From an uncultured Anaerolineae bacterium (GTDB lineage Bacteria; Chloroflexota; Anaerolineae; Aggregatilineales; Phototrophicaceae), in NCBI GenBank assembly GCA_938022205.1, contig CALIEB010000001.1, forward strand, positions 124,001-188,000: a stretch of DNA of 64,000 bases. Reading direction: 5' to 3'. Shown here in pieces: positions 44,907 to 54,401 of this stretch (positions are counted from its first letter, which is position 1; each line of letters starts with the position of its first letter). The translations under genes and the position numbers were made by a program. The notes beneath the pieces were generated by a model, which was given only the letters and a program-made list of their open reading frames with translations, was not told where the DNA came from and did no database searches.

Positions 44907-45023
44907 GGGTGCGCTCCACTCAAACGGGTGGTGACGATTTCGCCCTATTGTAACACGGCAATCGTGAACTTGCTAAGGAAAAACGCCCACAAACCCAGCG
45001 CGCACCTCATCCCGTTGACGCAC

Positions 45024-46919
45024 TTAGCTCGCCATAATCTCGTTAAACTCTTGGGTGTCAAGCGTCTCGCGCTCCAACAGCACCTGTACCAGCTGCTCCA
45101 TCTTGTCGCGGTATTCGCTGAGGATGCTGCGTGCGCGCTGGTAGGCCTCTTGCAAGATGCTACGCACTTCGTCGTCAATCGCCTGCGCGTAATGTTCGCT
45201 GTAGTCGCGCATCTCGCCCATGTCGCGCCCTAAGAAGATCGGTCCCGACGACGAGCCGTAAGCGCGCGGACCCAGCTTTTCACTCATGCCGAACTGCGTG
45301 ACCATCATGCGCGCAAGGCGCGTGGCTTGCTGAATGTCGTTGCTTGCGCCGGTGGTGAACTGTTGGAACACCAACTCTTCGGCGGCACGCCCGCCCATCG
45401 CTGCCACAATGTCGTCCAAAAACTCCTCGCGCGATTTGAGCATGGCATCGCCCGAAGGCAGCGGCATGACATAGCCGCCCGCCCGCCCGCGCGAGACAAT
45501 CGTAATCTTGTGGACGGGGTTGGTGTGTTCTAGCACGTGGAAGAGAATGGCGTGTCCTGCCTCATGATAGGCGATTTTGCGCTTTTCTTCGGGCGTAATC
45601 ACGCGGCTGCGGCGTTCGGGGCCCATCACCACGCGCTCCATGCTCTCTTGCATCTCGCTCATGGTGATGAGCTTCTTGTTGCGCCGTGCCGCCAAAATCG
45701 CCGCTTCGTTGACCAAGTTCTCGAGGTCTGCGCCGCTAAAGCCTGCCGTGATTTTCGCCAGCGCGACGATGTCAACATCCGACGCAAGCGGCTTGCCGCG
45801 CGTATGCACGCGCAAGATGTCCTCACGCCCTTTAATGTCGGGGTTGTCCATAACAACCTTGCGGTCAAAACGCCCCGGACGCAGCAGCGCGGGGTCGAGA
45901 ATGTCAGGGCGATTGGTCGCGGCGATCACAATCACGTTGGTGTCGTTCTCAAAGCCGTCCATCTCGACCAAGATTTGGTTGAGCGTTTGCTCACGCTCGT
46001 CGTGTCCACCGCCTAAGCCCGCGCCGCGCTGCCGCCCGACCGCGTCAATCTCGTCGACAAAGATAATCGCCGGGGCTTCGGACTTGGCGCGCTCAAACAA
46101 GTCGCGCACCCGCGACGCGCCCACGCCCACGAACATCTCGACAAACTCCGAGCCGCTGATGCTAAAGAAAGGCACACCTGCTTCGCCCGCCACTGCGCGC
46201 GCCATCAGCGTCTTGCCCGTGCCGGGCGGACCGACCATCAGCACCCCCTTAGGCACCCGGGCACCCAAGCGGATAAACTTTTCCGGCTCTTTGAGGAACT
46301 CGACAATCTCGCGTAGCTCCTCTTTCGCCTCGTCCGCGCCCGCCACGTCGGCAAACGTGATTTGCGGACGCTCCATGTCACGGCTCACCCGCGCACGGCT
46401 GCGCCCAAAGCTCATGGCTTGGTCTTGGCTGCCGCGCACCGAGCGCATCATGCGCCACAAAAACCACACGATAATCAAAATCGGCACGATGCCAATCAGC
46501 AGCTGGAACAGCAACGCCTGCGAGTTGTCGCCCGCTTGCTGGGTGTACTCAAAGTTCGCGTCAGCAATGCCGTTCAGTCCCAACACCGAGAGCAAGTCGG
46601 TGTTCTCGCTCTTGTAGGCAGTCGCGGTGCCGCCACCGCTGTAGGTGATGAACAGCTCCTGTCCGCCGCGCTCGACAATCGAGACCACTTGCCCGCTGCG
46701 CACAGCGTCCGCCAGCGCGTTCAGCGAGATTTGGCTGCTAGGCGTGCTGGGACGGTTGATAAAGAGAAAGAAGAACAAAAACAAGGCTAGCACGCCAATC
46801 ACAATGGAAATGCGCTGCGTGTTGGGGTTATTAAGCGGCGGCTGAGGCGCGCCGCGCGGGTGGTCGTCCTTTTGCGGCGGCTCGTACCCGTGCGGGTCTT
46901 TGGGTGGTAGGTGACTCAT
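45024..46919 (-). CDS. ftsH: ATP-dependent zinc metalloprotease FtsH
   Basis: Membrane AAA+ protease that degrades damaged membrane proteins and regulators. The 631-residue protein has a Pro-rich N-tail, TM1 (about 36-54), an extracytoplasmic domain, TM2 (about 136-156), Walker A GPPGTGKT (230-237), Walker [12 protein letters not shown], the second region of homology [17 protein letters not shown], and the zinc site HEAGH. The frame opens at a GTG six bases earlier (46925), but ATG at 46919 is better placed after GGGAG. A perfect palindrome lies upstream of it (46956-46978). It follows the Ser/Thr kinase gene on the same strand with a 91 bp gap. Confidence 0.96.
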   Translation of the reverse strand: MSHLPPKDPHGYEPPQKDDHPRGAPQPPLNNPNTQRISIVIGVLALFLFFFLFINRPSTPSSQISLNALADAVRSGQVVSIVERGGQELFITYSGGGTATAYKSENTDLLSVLGLNGIADANFEYTQQAGDNSQALLFQLLIGIVPILIIVWFLWRMMRSVRGSQDQAMSFGRSRARVSRDMERPQITFADVAGADEAKEELREIVEFLKEPEKFIRLGARVPKGVLMVGPPGTGKTLMARAVAGEAGVPFFSISGSEFVEMFVGVGASRVRDLFERAKSEAPAIIFVDEIDAVGRQRGAGLGGGHDEREQTLNQILVEMDGFENDTNVIVIAATNRPDILDPALLRPGRFDRKVVMDNPDIKGREDILRVHTRGKPLASDVDIVALAKITAGFSGADLENLVNEAAILAARRNKKLITMSEMQESMERVVMGPERRSRVITPEEKRKIAYHEAGHAILFHVLEHTNPVHKITIVSRGRAGGYVMPLPSGDAMLKSREEFLDDIVAAMGGRAAEELVFQQFTTGASNDIQQATRLARMMVTQFGMSEKLGPRAYGSSSGPIFLGRDMGEMRDYSEHYAQAIDDEVRSILQEAYQRARSILSEYRDKMEQLVQVLLERETLDTQEFNEIMAS

Positions 46920-46955
46920 AGACACTCCCGAAAGTTATTTACCATAACCATAATC

Positions 46956-46978
46956 GCGTTGCCAAATTTTGGCAACGC
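46956..46978. promoter_or_regulatory. 23 bp perfect palindrome upstream of ftsH
   Basis: GCGTTGCCAAA (46956-46966), one base, TTTGGCAACGC (46968-46978). No U run follows on the minus strand, so it is more like an operator or a kinase-mRNA 3' end structure than a normal terminator. It lies 37 bp from the ftsH start and 33 bp after the kinase stop. Confidence 0.5.
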
Positions 46979-47010
46979 TCTTTTGGTGAGCTGACGTTGG
47001 CAACGATGTT

Positions 47011-48993
47011 TTAGCGCGTCAGCGAGGCTTTCGTGGTGGGCGCGTCAGGCAGCGGAATGCTGACCATCTCCGGCACGGTGTCGCCCGCCAGCATGCGCAC
47101 CATCATGTTGGCAGACGTGATAGCAGTTGGCTTGCGCCCGACATCCAACGAAGCCACCATGTAATACCCATCACGAATGTAGCGCACGGTGAGGTCTTCC
47201 GCGTCCACACTAAAAATGTCCACACTGTCGGGCGCAATCTCGGCGGCTGCCAGCGCGTCAATCGCGCCAATTGCGCCGGCATCGTTGATGCTGCCAATCA
47301 CGTTAAAGGTCACGCCGTCGCGCAGCAGCCGTTCCACCGACTGCCTGCCAAAGTCGCGCGTGCCGCCCACCACCCGCGCCACCACTTCCACTTTGGGCGC
47401 AAAGTCCTTCATGCCGCGCACGATACCGTTGGCACGCTCCACGACAGACGCAACGTCAGGGTAGTCAAGGATAACCACCTGCGCTTCGCCGCCCAGCACG
47501 TCACGGATATGCATCCCTGCCGCCTTGCCAATCGTGTATCCCATTGCATCGTTGGTCGCGCCCTGCGCGGTGAACACCGCTTGCACGTCTTCTGAAAGCG
47601 TGTGGTAGGACAGCAGCGGCAGCTTGCGCTCGTTAATCGCCAACAAGGAGTCATGAATAATCTCGAAGTCAATCGGACAAAGCACAAATGCGCTTGCCCC
47701 GTCCGTCAGTGCTTTCTCTATCTCGCGTCGTTGTACATAGCTGTCGCTTTGGCTGTCATAGACGCGGAAGCGCAGCTTATGCTTGGTCAACTCGTCGGCG
47801 GTCTCGCGTGTGAGTGTGCTGTGATACTCGCTGTCTTGGTTGCACGCCACAATCGCCACAAAGCCGCTGTCGCCGAGCTTGCGCTGGGCAGCGGCAACTT
47901 GCACCTCGCTAGGCGTGGTCGCCGTCCAAAGCTGCGACGTGCCTCGCGCGATGCTAAAAGGCGCAATAGCAGCAGGCGAACCGCTCAGGATAACCGCTGC
48001 CACAACGGCGATAACCAATGCCGCCACCACGCCCACGCCGACGAACAGCGGCAGACGCGACTTGGGGGGATTAACGCGGCGCATCGTCGTGCTAGACTGC
48101 CCGATAAAACGCGAGGCGGCTTTAGGCAAATGAACGCTCGAATACACGCCCATTGCGTTGTCGACCGCGCGCACGAACTCGCCCATGTCTTGATAGCGGT
48201 CTTCGCGCTTCTTCGCCAATGCCTTCAGCACCACCTCTTCAAGTTCGTAGGGAACGTCGGGGTTGTAGTCACGCATAAGCGGTGGCATGGCTTCAAGATG
48301 CTTGTAGACAACGCTCACTGCGCTGCTGTCGTTAGGGTCGTTTTCAAACGGCACGTGACCCGTGAGCATTTCGTAAAGCATGATGCCCGCGCTGTACACG
48401 TCAGTGCGCTGGTCGAGCTTCTCGCCACGCAAGTGTTCAGGCGACATGTATGCCAGCGTTCCGACCAAAATGTCGTTCCTTGTCATGTCCACTTCAGCGT
48501 TGACCAGTTTCGCCAAGCCAAAGTCCATCAAATAAGCGTTACCCGCGTCATCGACCAACACGTTAGCGGGCTTGATGTCGCGGTGGATAACCCCTTTGCT
48601 GTGGGCATGTGCCAGCCCCTGTGCCATCTGGCGAAACAGCCCAATCGCCTGTGCTGGCGGTAGCTTGCTGTGATCGCGCAGTAGGTCTTTGATCGAGCCA
48701 CCGCGCAGCAGTCGCATCGCCAAATACGCCTTGCCGTTTTCAATACCATACGCATAAACAGGCAAGATGTGAATGTGTTCTAGCTTAGCGATAAACTCGG
48801 CTTCGTTGGCAAAACGCCGCTCGAAGTCGTCAGCTTCGTTAACTTGTGACAAATCAATAATCTTCAGTGCCACGTCGCGTTTGACGGATAGCTGACGCGC
48901 GCGGTATACGCTTGCCATGCCGCCACGTCCAATGCGATCTTCCACCACAAAATCGCCAAACTGCTGCCCTATCAAAGCGTCATTGGACTGCAT
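47011..48993 (-). CDS. Ser/Thr kinase with extracellular sugar-binding-protein domain
   Basis: A 660-residue receptor kinase. Residues about 13-280 are a Hanks-type kinase: Gly loop IGRGGMASVY, Lys 44 (VALKII), HRDIKPANV (137-145), DFG (157-159), SPE (184-186) and the RTDVYSAG segment, all catalytic residues present. One membrane helix follows (about 314-337). Residues about 375-640 are a type 1 periplasmic binding protein domain of the RbsB/LacI kind (FVAIVACNQDSEYHSTL, VLCPIDFEIIHDSLL, QVVILDYPDVASVVERANGI, GSINDAGAIGAIDAL). In related kinases this place is taken by PASTA or other domains. It probably senses a sugar or similar ligand outside and phosphorylates Ser/Thr inside. Upstream of ftsH. 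Confidence 0.88.
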   Translation of the reverse strand: MQSNDALIGQQFGDFVVEDRIGRGGMASVYRARQLSVKRDVALKIIDLSQVNEADDFERRFANEAEFIAKLEHIHILPVYAYGIENGKAYLAMRLLRGGSIKDLLRDHSKLPPAQAIGLFRQMAQGLAHAHSKGVIHRDIKPANVLVDDAGNAYLMDFGLAKLVNAEVDMTRNDILVGTLAYMSPEHLRGEKLDQRTDVYSAGIMLYEMLTGHVPFENDPNDSSAVSVVYKHLEAMPPLMRDYNPDVPYELEEVVLKALAKKREDRYQDMGEFVRAVDNAMGVYSSVHLPKAASRFIGQSSTTMRRVNPPKSRLPLFVGVGVVAALVIAVVAAVILSGSPAAIAPFSIARGTSQLWTATTPSEVQVAAAQRKLGDSGFVAIVACNQDSEYHSTLTRETADELTKHKLRFRVYDSQSDSYVQRREIEKALTDGASAFVLCPIDFEIIHDSLLAINERKLPLLSYHTLSEDVQAVFTAQGATNDAMGYTIGKAAGMHIRDVLGGEAQVVILDYPDVASVVERANGIVRGMKDFAPKVEVVARVVGGTRDFGRQSVERLLRDGVTFNVIGSINDAGAIGAIDALAAAEIAPDSVDIFSVDAEDLTVRYIRDGYYMVASLDVGRKPTAITSANMMVRMLAGDTVPEMVSIPLPDAPTTKASLTR

Positions 48994-49031
48994 GTGCTGT
49001 TCCTTACGAAATATAATGAGCGCATGTTCTT

Positions 49032-49040
49032 ATTCTAGCA
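49032..49040 (-). promoter_or_regulatory. extended -10 promoter of the kinase-receptor gene
   Basis: Minus strand TGC plus TAGAAT, 38 bp before the kinase ATG; a TATATT is also present closer to the gene. No strong -35. Confidence 0.45.
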
Positions 49041-49167
49041 CAATTTGACTGAGATACCCCATGTTGCTCATGAGCAAACTTAAACGCCACATTAACAAAC
49101 ACTTGTGATTTGTCTTGGCATTGCTGATAATAAGCGCACTTTAGCCAGTAAAATAAGGAATTCATGA

Positions 49168-49566
49168 GTGACCACCATTCTCGTAACTTGGTATAACCAA
49201 GAAAAGACCATCATTCGCTACACCTTCCCTAAGTCGTGGACATGGGAAGACTTGTACATTGCTATTGACAATGCTGCCGCCATGCTAGACACCGTAAAGC
49301 ATCGCGTGTGTATCTTACTTGACCTTACCGCCAGCGAACGGGTGCCAAGCCTCAACGTGATGGGGCTACAGAGGGTAGCCAACGCGCCCACCGCCAAGCA
49401 CCCCAACATGGGCATCTTCGTCATGGTGGGGATGCGCCCGTTTGTGCGCGCTGTCGCCGACGTGTTCTTCCGTCTCTATCCAGCAGCAGGCAAACAGTAC
49501 CGCACGTGTAAGACTTTAGAAGAGGGTTTAGAAATCATCGCCACGTATTTCGAGACGACAGTCTAG
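49168..49566 (+). CDS. small STAS-like protein of unknown function
   Basis: A 132-residue alpha/beta protein without signal peptide or membrane segment. The pattern TWEDLYIAIDNAAAMLDTVKHRVCILLDLT (two strands with a helix) followed by a central helix and GIFVMVGM recalls STAS/SpoIIAA-like domains, but I cannot name a family. The start is a GTG at 49168 with AAGGAA 9 bases before it. An ATG at 49164 in another frame gives only a 10-codon peptide. Function unknown; it opens the 49-53 kb cluster on the plus strand. Confidence 0.6.
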   Translation: MTTILVTWYNQEKTIIRYTFPKSWTWEDLYIAIDNAAAMLDTVKHRVCILLDLTASERVPSLNVMGLQRVANAPTAKHPNMGIFVMVGMRPFVRAVADVFFRLYPAAGKQYRTCKTLEEGLEIIATYFETTV

Positions 49567-49664
49567 GTGCGAAAGCAGCATGACATGCTGATAGTGATAA
49601 CTGCTTTGACCCTTTAAGAACTTTTAAGAACCTGATAAACTGGTTGCTTAGCGACGGGCGTATG

Positions 49665-49693
49665 CTGTCATGTCGCTTATTTTGTGTTATACT
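49665..49693 (+). promoter_or_regulatory. promoter of the Trm112-like gene
   Basis: CTGTCA (49665-49670), 17 bp spacer, TATACT (49688-49693); 51 bp upstream of the ATG. Confidence 0.55.
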
Positions 49694-49744
49694 AGCGCAA
49701 AACAAGTGCATGCCGACAGACGGCATCCAGAGAGAGGTGACGCG

Positions 49745-49990
49745 ATGAGCAACGAGAACATCAAAGAGCTTTTGGACATTTTGCGCTGCCCCGAAGCCGT
49801 CCACGATACCAGCAAGGGCGCAGACGCGGGCAAGCTGGAGCTGGTACGCGATTACTGGCTGGTCAGCGCAGACAGCGGTAACAAATATCCGATTGTCGAC
49901 GGCATTCCGGTCATGCTCATTGAGGAAGGGCAGAAGTGGCGCAACACCGCCATCGAAGACCTGCCCGTGCCGCCGCCCGCGCCCGCCTAG
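49745..49990 (+). CDS. Trm112-like small protein with lost zinc cysteines
   Basis: An 81-residue protein of the Trm112/YcaR type: opens ELLDILRCPE and closes with NKYPIVDGIPVMLIEEG, the two ends of that fold. Family members usually carry three or four zinc-binding Cys; only one (Cys in LRCPE) remains, so zinc binding is unlikely. In bacteria such proteins are found near methyltransferases or lipid A genes but their role is poorly known. SD GAGAGGTG fits the ATG. A Pro-rich tail ends it. Confidence 0.7.
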   Translation: MSNENIKELLDILRCPEAVHDTSKGADAGKLELVRDYWLVSADSGNKYPIVDGIPVMLIEEGQKWRNTAIEDLPVPPPAPA

Positions 49991-50086
49991 CTTGCGTCAC
50001 ATAACGTTTACGGTGCGACGGGGTTGTACGATAGTAAACACACCACCCATCGTAAATAAGCCGTACTTCGGGGAGGAAGCGCGACC

Positions 50087-51037
50087 ATGACGCAGACCAT
50101 CACACGCACCATCACACTGGCTGACATTCCCTATCTGGGGCGCGACACGAACAACGGCATGGTGCTAAACAGTGAACTTGCGCTCGTTCAAGACATTCAC
50201 CCGCGCAGCGCATATCTCAGCAGCTTGCTGTTGGGGCGCGGTATTTATACGATGTTGGCGCGCAATGCCGAACAGCAGGCGATTGGTCAAGTGCGCTATC
50301 GCGCCGAAGATCTTAACGCACAGGTGTTTTTCATCACGCCTTCGCAGGAAGAGCTAGGCAAAAGCGACCTGCTGCTGCATCTGCTCGACGGTATGGCGCG
50401 TGAGATGGGCAAACACGGCGCGCACGCGCTGCTCGCGGAGGTGGACACGCAGTCACCGCTGTTTGAGACGATGCGGCAGGCGCGCTTTGCCACCTATGTG
50501 CGCCAAACCATCTGGCGGCATGAGCCTGTGAAGGCGCAAATGCTGCTGCCGCTGACCGAAGAAGAGAGCAGCGACCAAATTGGCATTATGTCGCTGATTT
50601 GCCACACGATTCCTACGCTTCAGCAGCCCTTTGTAACCCCTTCTCCGGACATGCAGGGATTAGTCTACCGTCATCATGGGCATGTCGAAGCCTATATCGC
50701 CTACAGCGAAGGCAAGCACGGCGTGTATGTGCTGCCCTACATTCATCCCAATCTGTTTGGACAAGCGCGCGACATCTTAGAGAGCGCGCTGGCGGCAATC
50801 GTTCGCACCAGCAAGCAGCCCTCCTATGTCTGCATCCGCAGCTATCAAGTGTGGCTAGAGGATGTGATGCGCGAATTAGACTATGACCTCGTGGCAGAAC
50901 AAGCGGTGATGGTGCGTCATATTGCCGCAGGCGTGCGCCAAGCGTCGTTTGCGCGCGCCAAAATGCAAGGTAAACTAGAGATAGCCAACAACGCGCCGCC
51001 GTACTGGTCAACGGCGCGACGACAAGACGAGGATTGA
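50087..51037 (+). CDS. GNAT-like protein, function unknown
   Basis: A 316-residue cytoplasmic protein. The first half resembles an acetyltransferase fold (GRGIYTMLARNAEQQAIGQVRYR, then GKSDLLLHLLDGMAREMGKHGAHALLAEVD and a MRQARFATYVRQTIWRH ending); the second half has a similar organisation and may be a second, degenerate GNAT unit. There is no clear acetyl-CoA loop, so activity is uncertain. It starts with SD GGGGAGGAA and lies 12 bp before the Ycf45-like ATPase gene; the two are probably cotranscribed. Confidence 0.6.
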   Translation: MTQTITRTITLADIPYLGRDTNNGMVLNSELALVQDIHPRSAYLSSLLLGRGIYTMLARNAEQQAIGQVRYRAEDLNAQVFFITPSQEELGKSDLLLHLLDGMAREMGKHGAHALLAEVDTQSPLFETMRQARFATYVRQTIWRHEPVKAQMLLPLTEEESSDQIGIMSLICHTIPTLQQPFVTPSPDMQGLVYRHHGHVEAYIAYSEGKHGVYVLPYIHPNLFGQARDILESALAAIVRTSKQPSYVCIRSYQVWLEDVMRELDYDLVAEQAVMVRHIAAGVRQASFARAKMQGKLEIANNAPPYWSTARRQDED

Positions 51038-51049
51038 CCCAAAACCTAT

Positions 51050-52723
51050 ATGGAAAAACGCATCACGGATGATATAGATGTTCTCAAGCGCGTGCTGCCG
51101 ATGCACATCACCTATGCGCTTGAAGAACTTGGGCATTTGAACGATTTGCTAGAAATCGTGATGGATTTGGGACGGCAGCCCACCGCCCGCTATATAGACG
51201 GAGAGATTGAACTTTCCGACCGTGAAATCACCCGCGAAGACCTTGACAAGATGACAGCGCGCATCGGCGACTTTGACGCAGACAACCGCGCTGGCATGGA
51301 GCGCACGCTGCATCGCATCAGTGCCATTCGCAACCGCCGCAGCGAGATTGTCGGGCTAACCTGCCGCATTGGGCGCGCGGTTTACGGGACAATCGACATT
51401 ATCGAAGACTTAATTAAGAGTGGCAAGAATGTGCTGATGTTAGGCGCGCCGGGCGTGGGCAAGACCACCATGCTGCGCGAGTCTGCGCGTGTGCTGGCGG
51501 AAGAAAAGCGCGTGGTGATTGTCGACACGTCCAACGAGATTGGCGGCGACGGTGACGTGCCGCACCCTGCTATTGGCAAGGCGCGCCGCATGCAGGTGCC
51601 GCGCCCTGACCTGCAGCACGAGGTGATGATTGAGGCGGTCGAAAACCACAACCCGCAGGTCATCGTCATTGACGAGATTGGCCGCGAGCTAGAGGCGATG
51701 GCAGCACGCACGATTGCCGAGCGTGGCGTGCAGCTTATCGGCACAGCGCACGGCAACACGCTAGAGAACTTGCTGCTCAACCCCACCCTCTCCGACCTTG
51801 TGGGTGGCATCGAAAGCGTCACCCTCAGCGACGAGGAAGCGCGCCGTCGCGGCACACAAAAGACCGTTCTCGAGCGGCGGTCACCGCCCACGTTTAACGT
51901 GTTGGTGGAGCTTAAAAGCCGTGACTTGATGATTGTGCATGAGGACGTTGCTGAAAGTGTCGACCTGCTGCTGCGTGGGCGGCAGATTATGGTCGAGGCG
52001 CGCAGCCGCGATGAACACGGCAAAATCCACAAGGAGAAAACCGTCCTAGAGTTAGAGTCACGGGTGAGCAAGGGCGAAAACGCGCCGCCCGAACGCCCTG
52101 TCCGCAACGGGCGCGCCTCGCGCGGCGAGCGCGACAGCAACGTCACCGAGTATAACGGGCAGCAGCGCGCGCAAGCACGCCTCATCAAAGGTGACCCGGA
52201 GCCAACCGACGAGAAAGGCGCGTTACCCACGCCGCCTTTGCGCGCCGACCTTAAGCCGCTGGTGGTCTACGTGTACGGCATCGCCAAGCAGCGTCTCTTG
52301 CAGGCGGCGCGCCGCTTGCACGTGCCGCTTGACGTAACCGAAGTGTTCGACGAGGCGCAGGCGGTGGTGACGATGAAAACTTACTATCGCACGCGCCCGC
52401 GCCAAATTATCGATGCCGAGCGACGCGGCATGCCTGTTTATGTGCTGCGCGCCAACACCGTCAGCCAGATGGAGAACTTTATCATTGACGTGTTCAAGCT
52501 GCAGGAGCGTGAACACGACCCTTTTGGGGTGGCGATGCTTGAGGTGCATGATGCCATTCAGCGCATTCTCGTTGCAGGCGAGGAGATGATTGCCCTCTCA
52601 CCCCAAGCATCGCACATCCGCAAAGAACAGCACAAAGTGGCACGCGAAGCGCGTTTGTTCGCCAAGAGCTGTGGCAAAGAGCCGCTGCGCCACGTGCGCA
52701 TCTACCGCGACGACATTGCTTAA
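51050..52723 (+). CDS. Ycf45-like AAA ATPase with R3H domain
   Basis: A 557-residue protein of the Ycf45/SpoIIIAA-related family. Walker [10 protein letters not shown] (132-140) and Walker B VIVIDEIG frame a RecA-like ATPase with the family-specific [19 protein letters not shown] charged linker (about 330-400) leads to a C-terminal part with a segment like the Ycf45 C-domain ([18 protein letters not shown]) and an R3H single-stranded nucleic acid-binding motif ([13 protein letters not shown]). Known members are found in chloroplasts, cyanobacteria and Chloroflexota; a role in nucleic acid handling is assumed, not shown. Good context but no experimental function. Confidence 0.85.
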   Translation: MEKRITDDIDVLKRVLPMHITYALEELGHLNDLLEIVMDLGRQPTARYIDGEIELSDREITREDLDKMTARIGDFDADNRAGMERTLHRISAIRNRRSEIVGLTCRIGRAVYGTIDIIEDLIKSGKNVLMLGAPGVGKTTMLRESARVLAEEKRVVIVDTSNEIGGDGDVPHPAIGKARRMQVPRPDLQHEVMIEAVENHNPQVIVIDEIGRELEAMAARTIAERGVQLIGTAHGNTLENLLLNPTLSDLVGGIESVTLSDEEARRRGTQKTVLERRSPPTFNVLVELKSRDLMIVHEDVAESVDLLLRGRQIMVEARSRDEHGKIHKEKTVLELESRVSKGENAPPERPVRNGRASRGERDSNVTEYNGQQRAQARLIKGDPEPTDEKGALPTPPLRADLKPLVVYVYGIAKQRLLQAARRLHVPLDVTEVFDEAQAVVTMKTYYRTRPRQIIDAERRGMPVYVLRANTVSQMENFIIDVFKLQEREHDPFGVAMLEVHDAIQRILVAGEEMIALSPQASHIRKEQHKVAREARLFAKSCGKEPLRHVRIYRDDIA

Positions 52724-52726
52724 GCA

Positions 52727-52767
52727 CACAGGCGGCACACTAGGCATCCCCTAGATAGCCGCCTGTG
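52727..52767. repeat. long inverted repeat at the convergent end of the Ycf45-like and amidase genes
   Basis: CACAGGCGGC (52727-52736) and GCCGCCTGTG (52758-52767) form a 10 bp stem with a nested CTAGG/CCTAG inside. It covers the last codons of the amidase gene. No U run follows, so it is a likely bidirectional end-of-transcript structure. Confidence 0.5.
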
Positions 52768-53519
52768 CCGCGCTCCAAGCCAACGCCCTGCGCCAGCGTG
52801 TCCATAGCCGCCCACAGTGTGTCACCCGGACAGGCGGTCATAGGGTTAAAGTCACGATGCGCTGCCAAGTGCGTTAACCCCAGCAGCCCCTTCAGCCACA
52901 GGCACACCTGAACGAGCATTTGCCATTGTGCGGGGGTCGGCTCGCTGTTGGACAGGTTACCTAGCAAGCACACGCCCACGCTGCCCGTGTTGTAGCCTGC
53001 GACATGCACGCCACGTGCCGCCAGCGTGCGCCCCTCGTAAAGCGCGCCGTCCTTGCCAATCAAGAAGTGATAACCCACGTCCGCCCAGCCGCGCTCGCCT
53101 TGATGCAGGGCTTGCACCTCGCGCACGGTGGCAAGGTCGCTGTCCGCCTCAATCACCGAGTGATGCACGACCAGCGTTTGATACGCCGTGTAAAGGTCAT
53201 CGTAGACGCGCCAACCCTCGCGGTTTTCCGCGCTGTAAAAGCCGTTTTCGTTGGCGGCTTCGTGGTTGACGGGCAGCGCACCCCAAGCCTCACGCGAGAC
53301 AAAAGGTTGCGGCGGCGGTGGCGGCACTGTCGCGGTGGGCGGCGGCGTAGCTTGCGCCAGCTGTGCGGTCGGCAGCGGCGGCACGTCCGTGCTGGCAGGC
53401 GGACGTGACCACCACCACAGCAGCACGCCTAACCCGCCACAAGCTGCTAGCACGCTCCCCAAGCCTAAGCCGCCCAAGAACGCCAGCATCTGGCGGCGCG
53501 ACAGGTCGGCGCGTCTCAT
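52740..53519 (-). CDS. N-acetylmuramoyl-L-alanine amidase, Tat lipoprotein, PGRP type
   Basis: A 259-residue exported amidase. The signal has a twin-Arg motif (LSRRQMLAF) and a lipobox (LAAC), so it is probably exported folded by Tat and lipidated; a Thr/Pro linker follows. The amidase_2/PGRP domain carries the zinc ligands and catalytic residues: VVHHSV, GYHFLIGKDGALYEGR, and AHRDFNPMTACPGD. It cleaves the amide between MurNAc and L-Ala, or binds peptidoglycan. The frame is open to 53639; the ATG at 53519 overlaps the stop of the Doc gene (ATGA), which supports this start. Last gene of the Wzz-Doc-Doc-amidase unit. Confidence 0.86.
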   Translation of the reverse strand: MRRADLSRRQMLAFLGGLGLGSVLAACGGLGVLLWWWSRPPASTDVPPLPTAQLAQATPPPTATVPPPPPQPFVSREAWGALPVNHEAANENGFYSAENREGWRVYDDLYTAYQTLVVHHSVIEADSDLATVREVQALHQGERGWADVGYHFLIGKDGALYEGRTLAARGVHVAGYNTGSVGVCLLGNLSNSEPTPAQWQMLVQVCLWLKGLLGLTHLAAHRDFNPMTACPGDTLWAAMDTLAQGVGLERGTGGYLGDA

Positions 53520-53917
53520 GGCTGTTGTTCTTGCGTGTGCGCCCGCAGCCACGCGACAATTTCGCTGAGCGGCGTTTGTCCTTGCGCCACTTGTAGGAAG
53601 AAGGCATATTCTTCGTTCGCTGTCCACGTCACACGCCAACCGTTCTGCTCAAAAAAGCGCGTGACCGCCCGCAGCGCAGTGCGCTTGTTGCCGTCGGCGA
53701 ACGGGTGATGGTACGCCAGCGATTCTAACAAAGCGGCGGCTTTGTCGTGCAGCGTGGGGAACTGTGCTTCGCCAAAGAGCACCAATCTAGGGCGGCGCAC
53801 TGCCGAATGCAGCAGCTGACGGTCACGCACGCACGGCAGCGTTCCCGTCACCTCTTCGTTGATGGTGTAGATGTCGTTTGCCGTCAAGTAGACAATTCTA
53901 GCGTGTTTCAAGTTCAT
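53516..53917 (-). CDS. Doc-type Fic family protein (second copy)
   Basis: A 133-residue death-on-curing protein. It has the family outline: YLTANDIYTINEEV, VRDRQLLHSAVRRPR, and the active-site loop HPFADGNKRTA (71-81). The Lys in place of Gly in the loop (GNKR rather than GNGR) is the mark of Doc kinases, which phosphorylate EF-Tu with ATP and stop translation. The frame is open to 54007; ATG at 53917 gives the family N-terminus and overlaps the other Doc gene by 20 bp. No Phd-type antitoxin is seen beside it. Downstream is the amidase gene, overlapping by four bases. Confidence 0.88.
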   Translation of the reverse strand: MNLKHARIVYLTANDIYTINEEVTGTLPCVRDRQLLHSAVRRPRLVLFGEAQFPTLHDKAAALLESLAYHHPFADGNKRTALRAVTRFFEQNGWRVTWTANEEYAFFLQVAQGQTPLSEIVAWLRAHTQEQQP

Positions 53918-54398
53918 GGAGCAACCACCGATGTGTTTCAAGAAGAGCGTAAATATGGGCGATGTCGCGGGCTTCGTCCGCTGCAAGACGTGCCTCACAC
54001 GCGGCAAGCGGCAGCCATGCCGCCAATGCCTGCCAGCTTTGCCGTCCTTCGGCTACGTCCAAAATCCAACGCAGCGCGTCGGGCGCATTCCAGACGGGCG
54101 TTTGCCCGTTGACTTCCAGCAGCAGCACCGCGCCGATGGTAGCCGTGCGCTTGTTGCCGTCGGCAAACGGGTGATTGCGCGCAATGGCGTGCAGCAGCAC
54201 CGCCGCCTTCTCACGCAGCGTGGGGTAAGCATCTGCGCCGAACGCGCTGGCTTGTGGACGCTGCACTGCCGCTAACAGCAGGTCGAGGTCGCGTACCTTC
54301 TGCTTGCCGCTCATGAGCTGGGCGTTTTGCAGCAGCACGCCGTTGATAAAGATGAGTTCGCTGTGCGTCAAATAGCGCACGGTCGCGAGTGCAGACAT
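53898..54398 (-). CDS. Doc-type Fic family protein (first copy)
   Basis: A 166-residue Doc-like protein with YLTHSELIFINGVLL, VRDLDLLLAAVQRPQ and the loop HPFADGNKRTA (76-86), the same active-site string as the second copy. It is longer than typical Doc (about 126 residues), with an extra 40-residue helical C-terminal tail rich in Ala, Leu and Arg that could be regulatory. The start at 54398 is 3 bp after the Wzz-like stop. The two copies differ through most of their length, so this is not a recent duplication. It may form a hetero-pair with the second copy; inference only. Confidence 0.85.
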   Translation of the reverse strand: MSALATVRYLTHSELIFINGVLLQNAQLMSGKQKVRDLDLLLAAVQRPQASAFGADAYPTLREKAAVLLHAIARNHPFADGNKRTATIGAVLLLEVNGQTPVWNAPDALRWILDVAEGRQSWQALAAWLPLAACEARLAADEARDIAHIYALLETHRWLLHELETR

Positions 54399-54401
54399 AG
54401 G

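Noticed and set aside
45577-46617. 346-codon plus-strand frame opposite ftsH
   Set aside because: FtsH is unambiguous on the other strand and the frame encodes Ser/Arg-rich nonsense.
47602-48663. 353-codon plus-strand frame opposite the kinase receptor
   Set aside because: A shadow of the kinase gene; Val/His/Arg-rich without domain.
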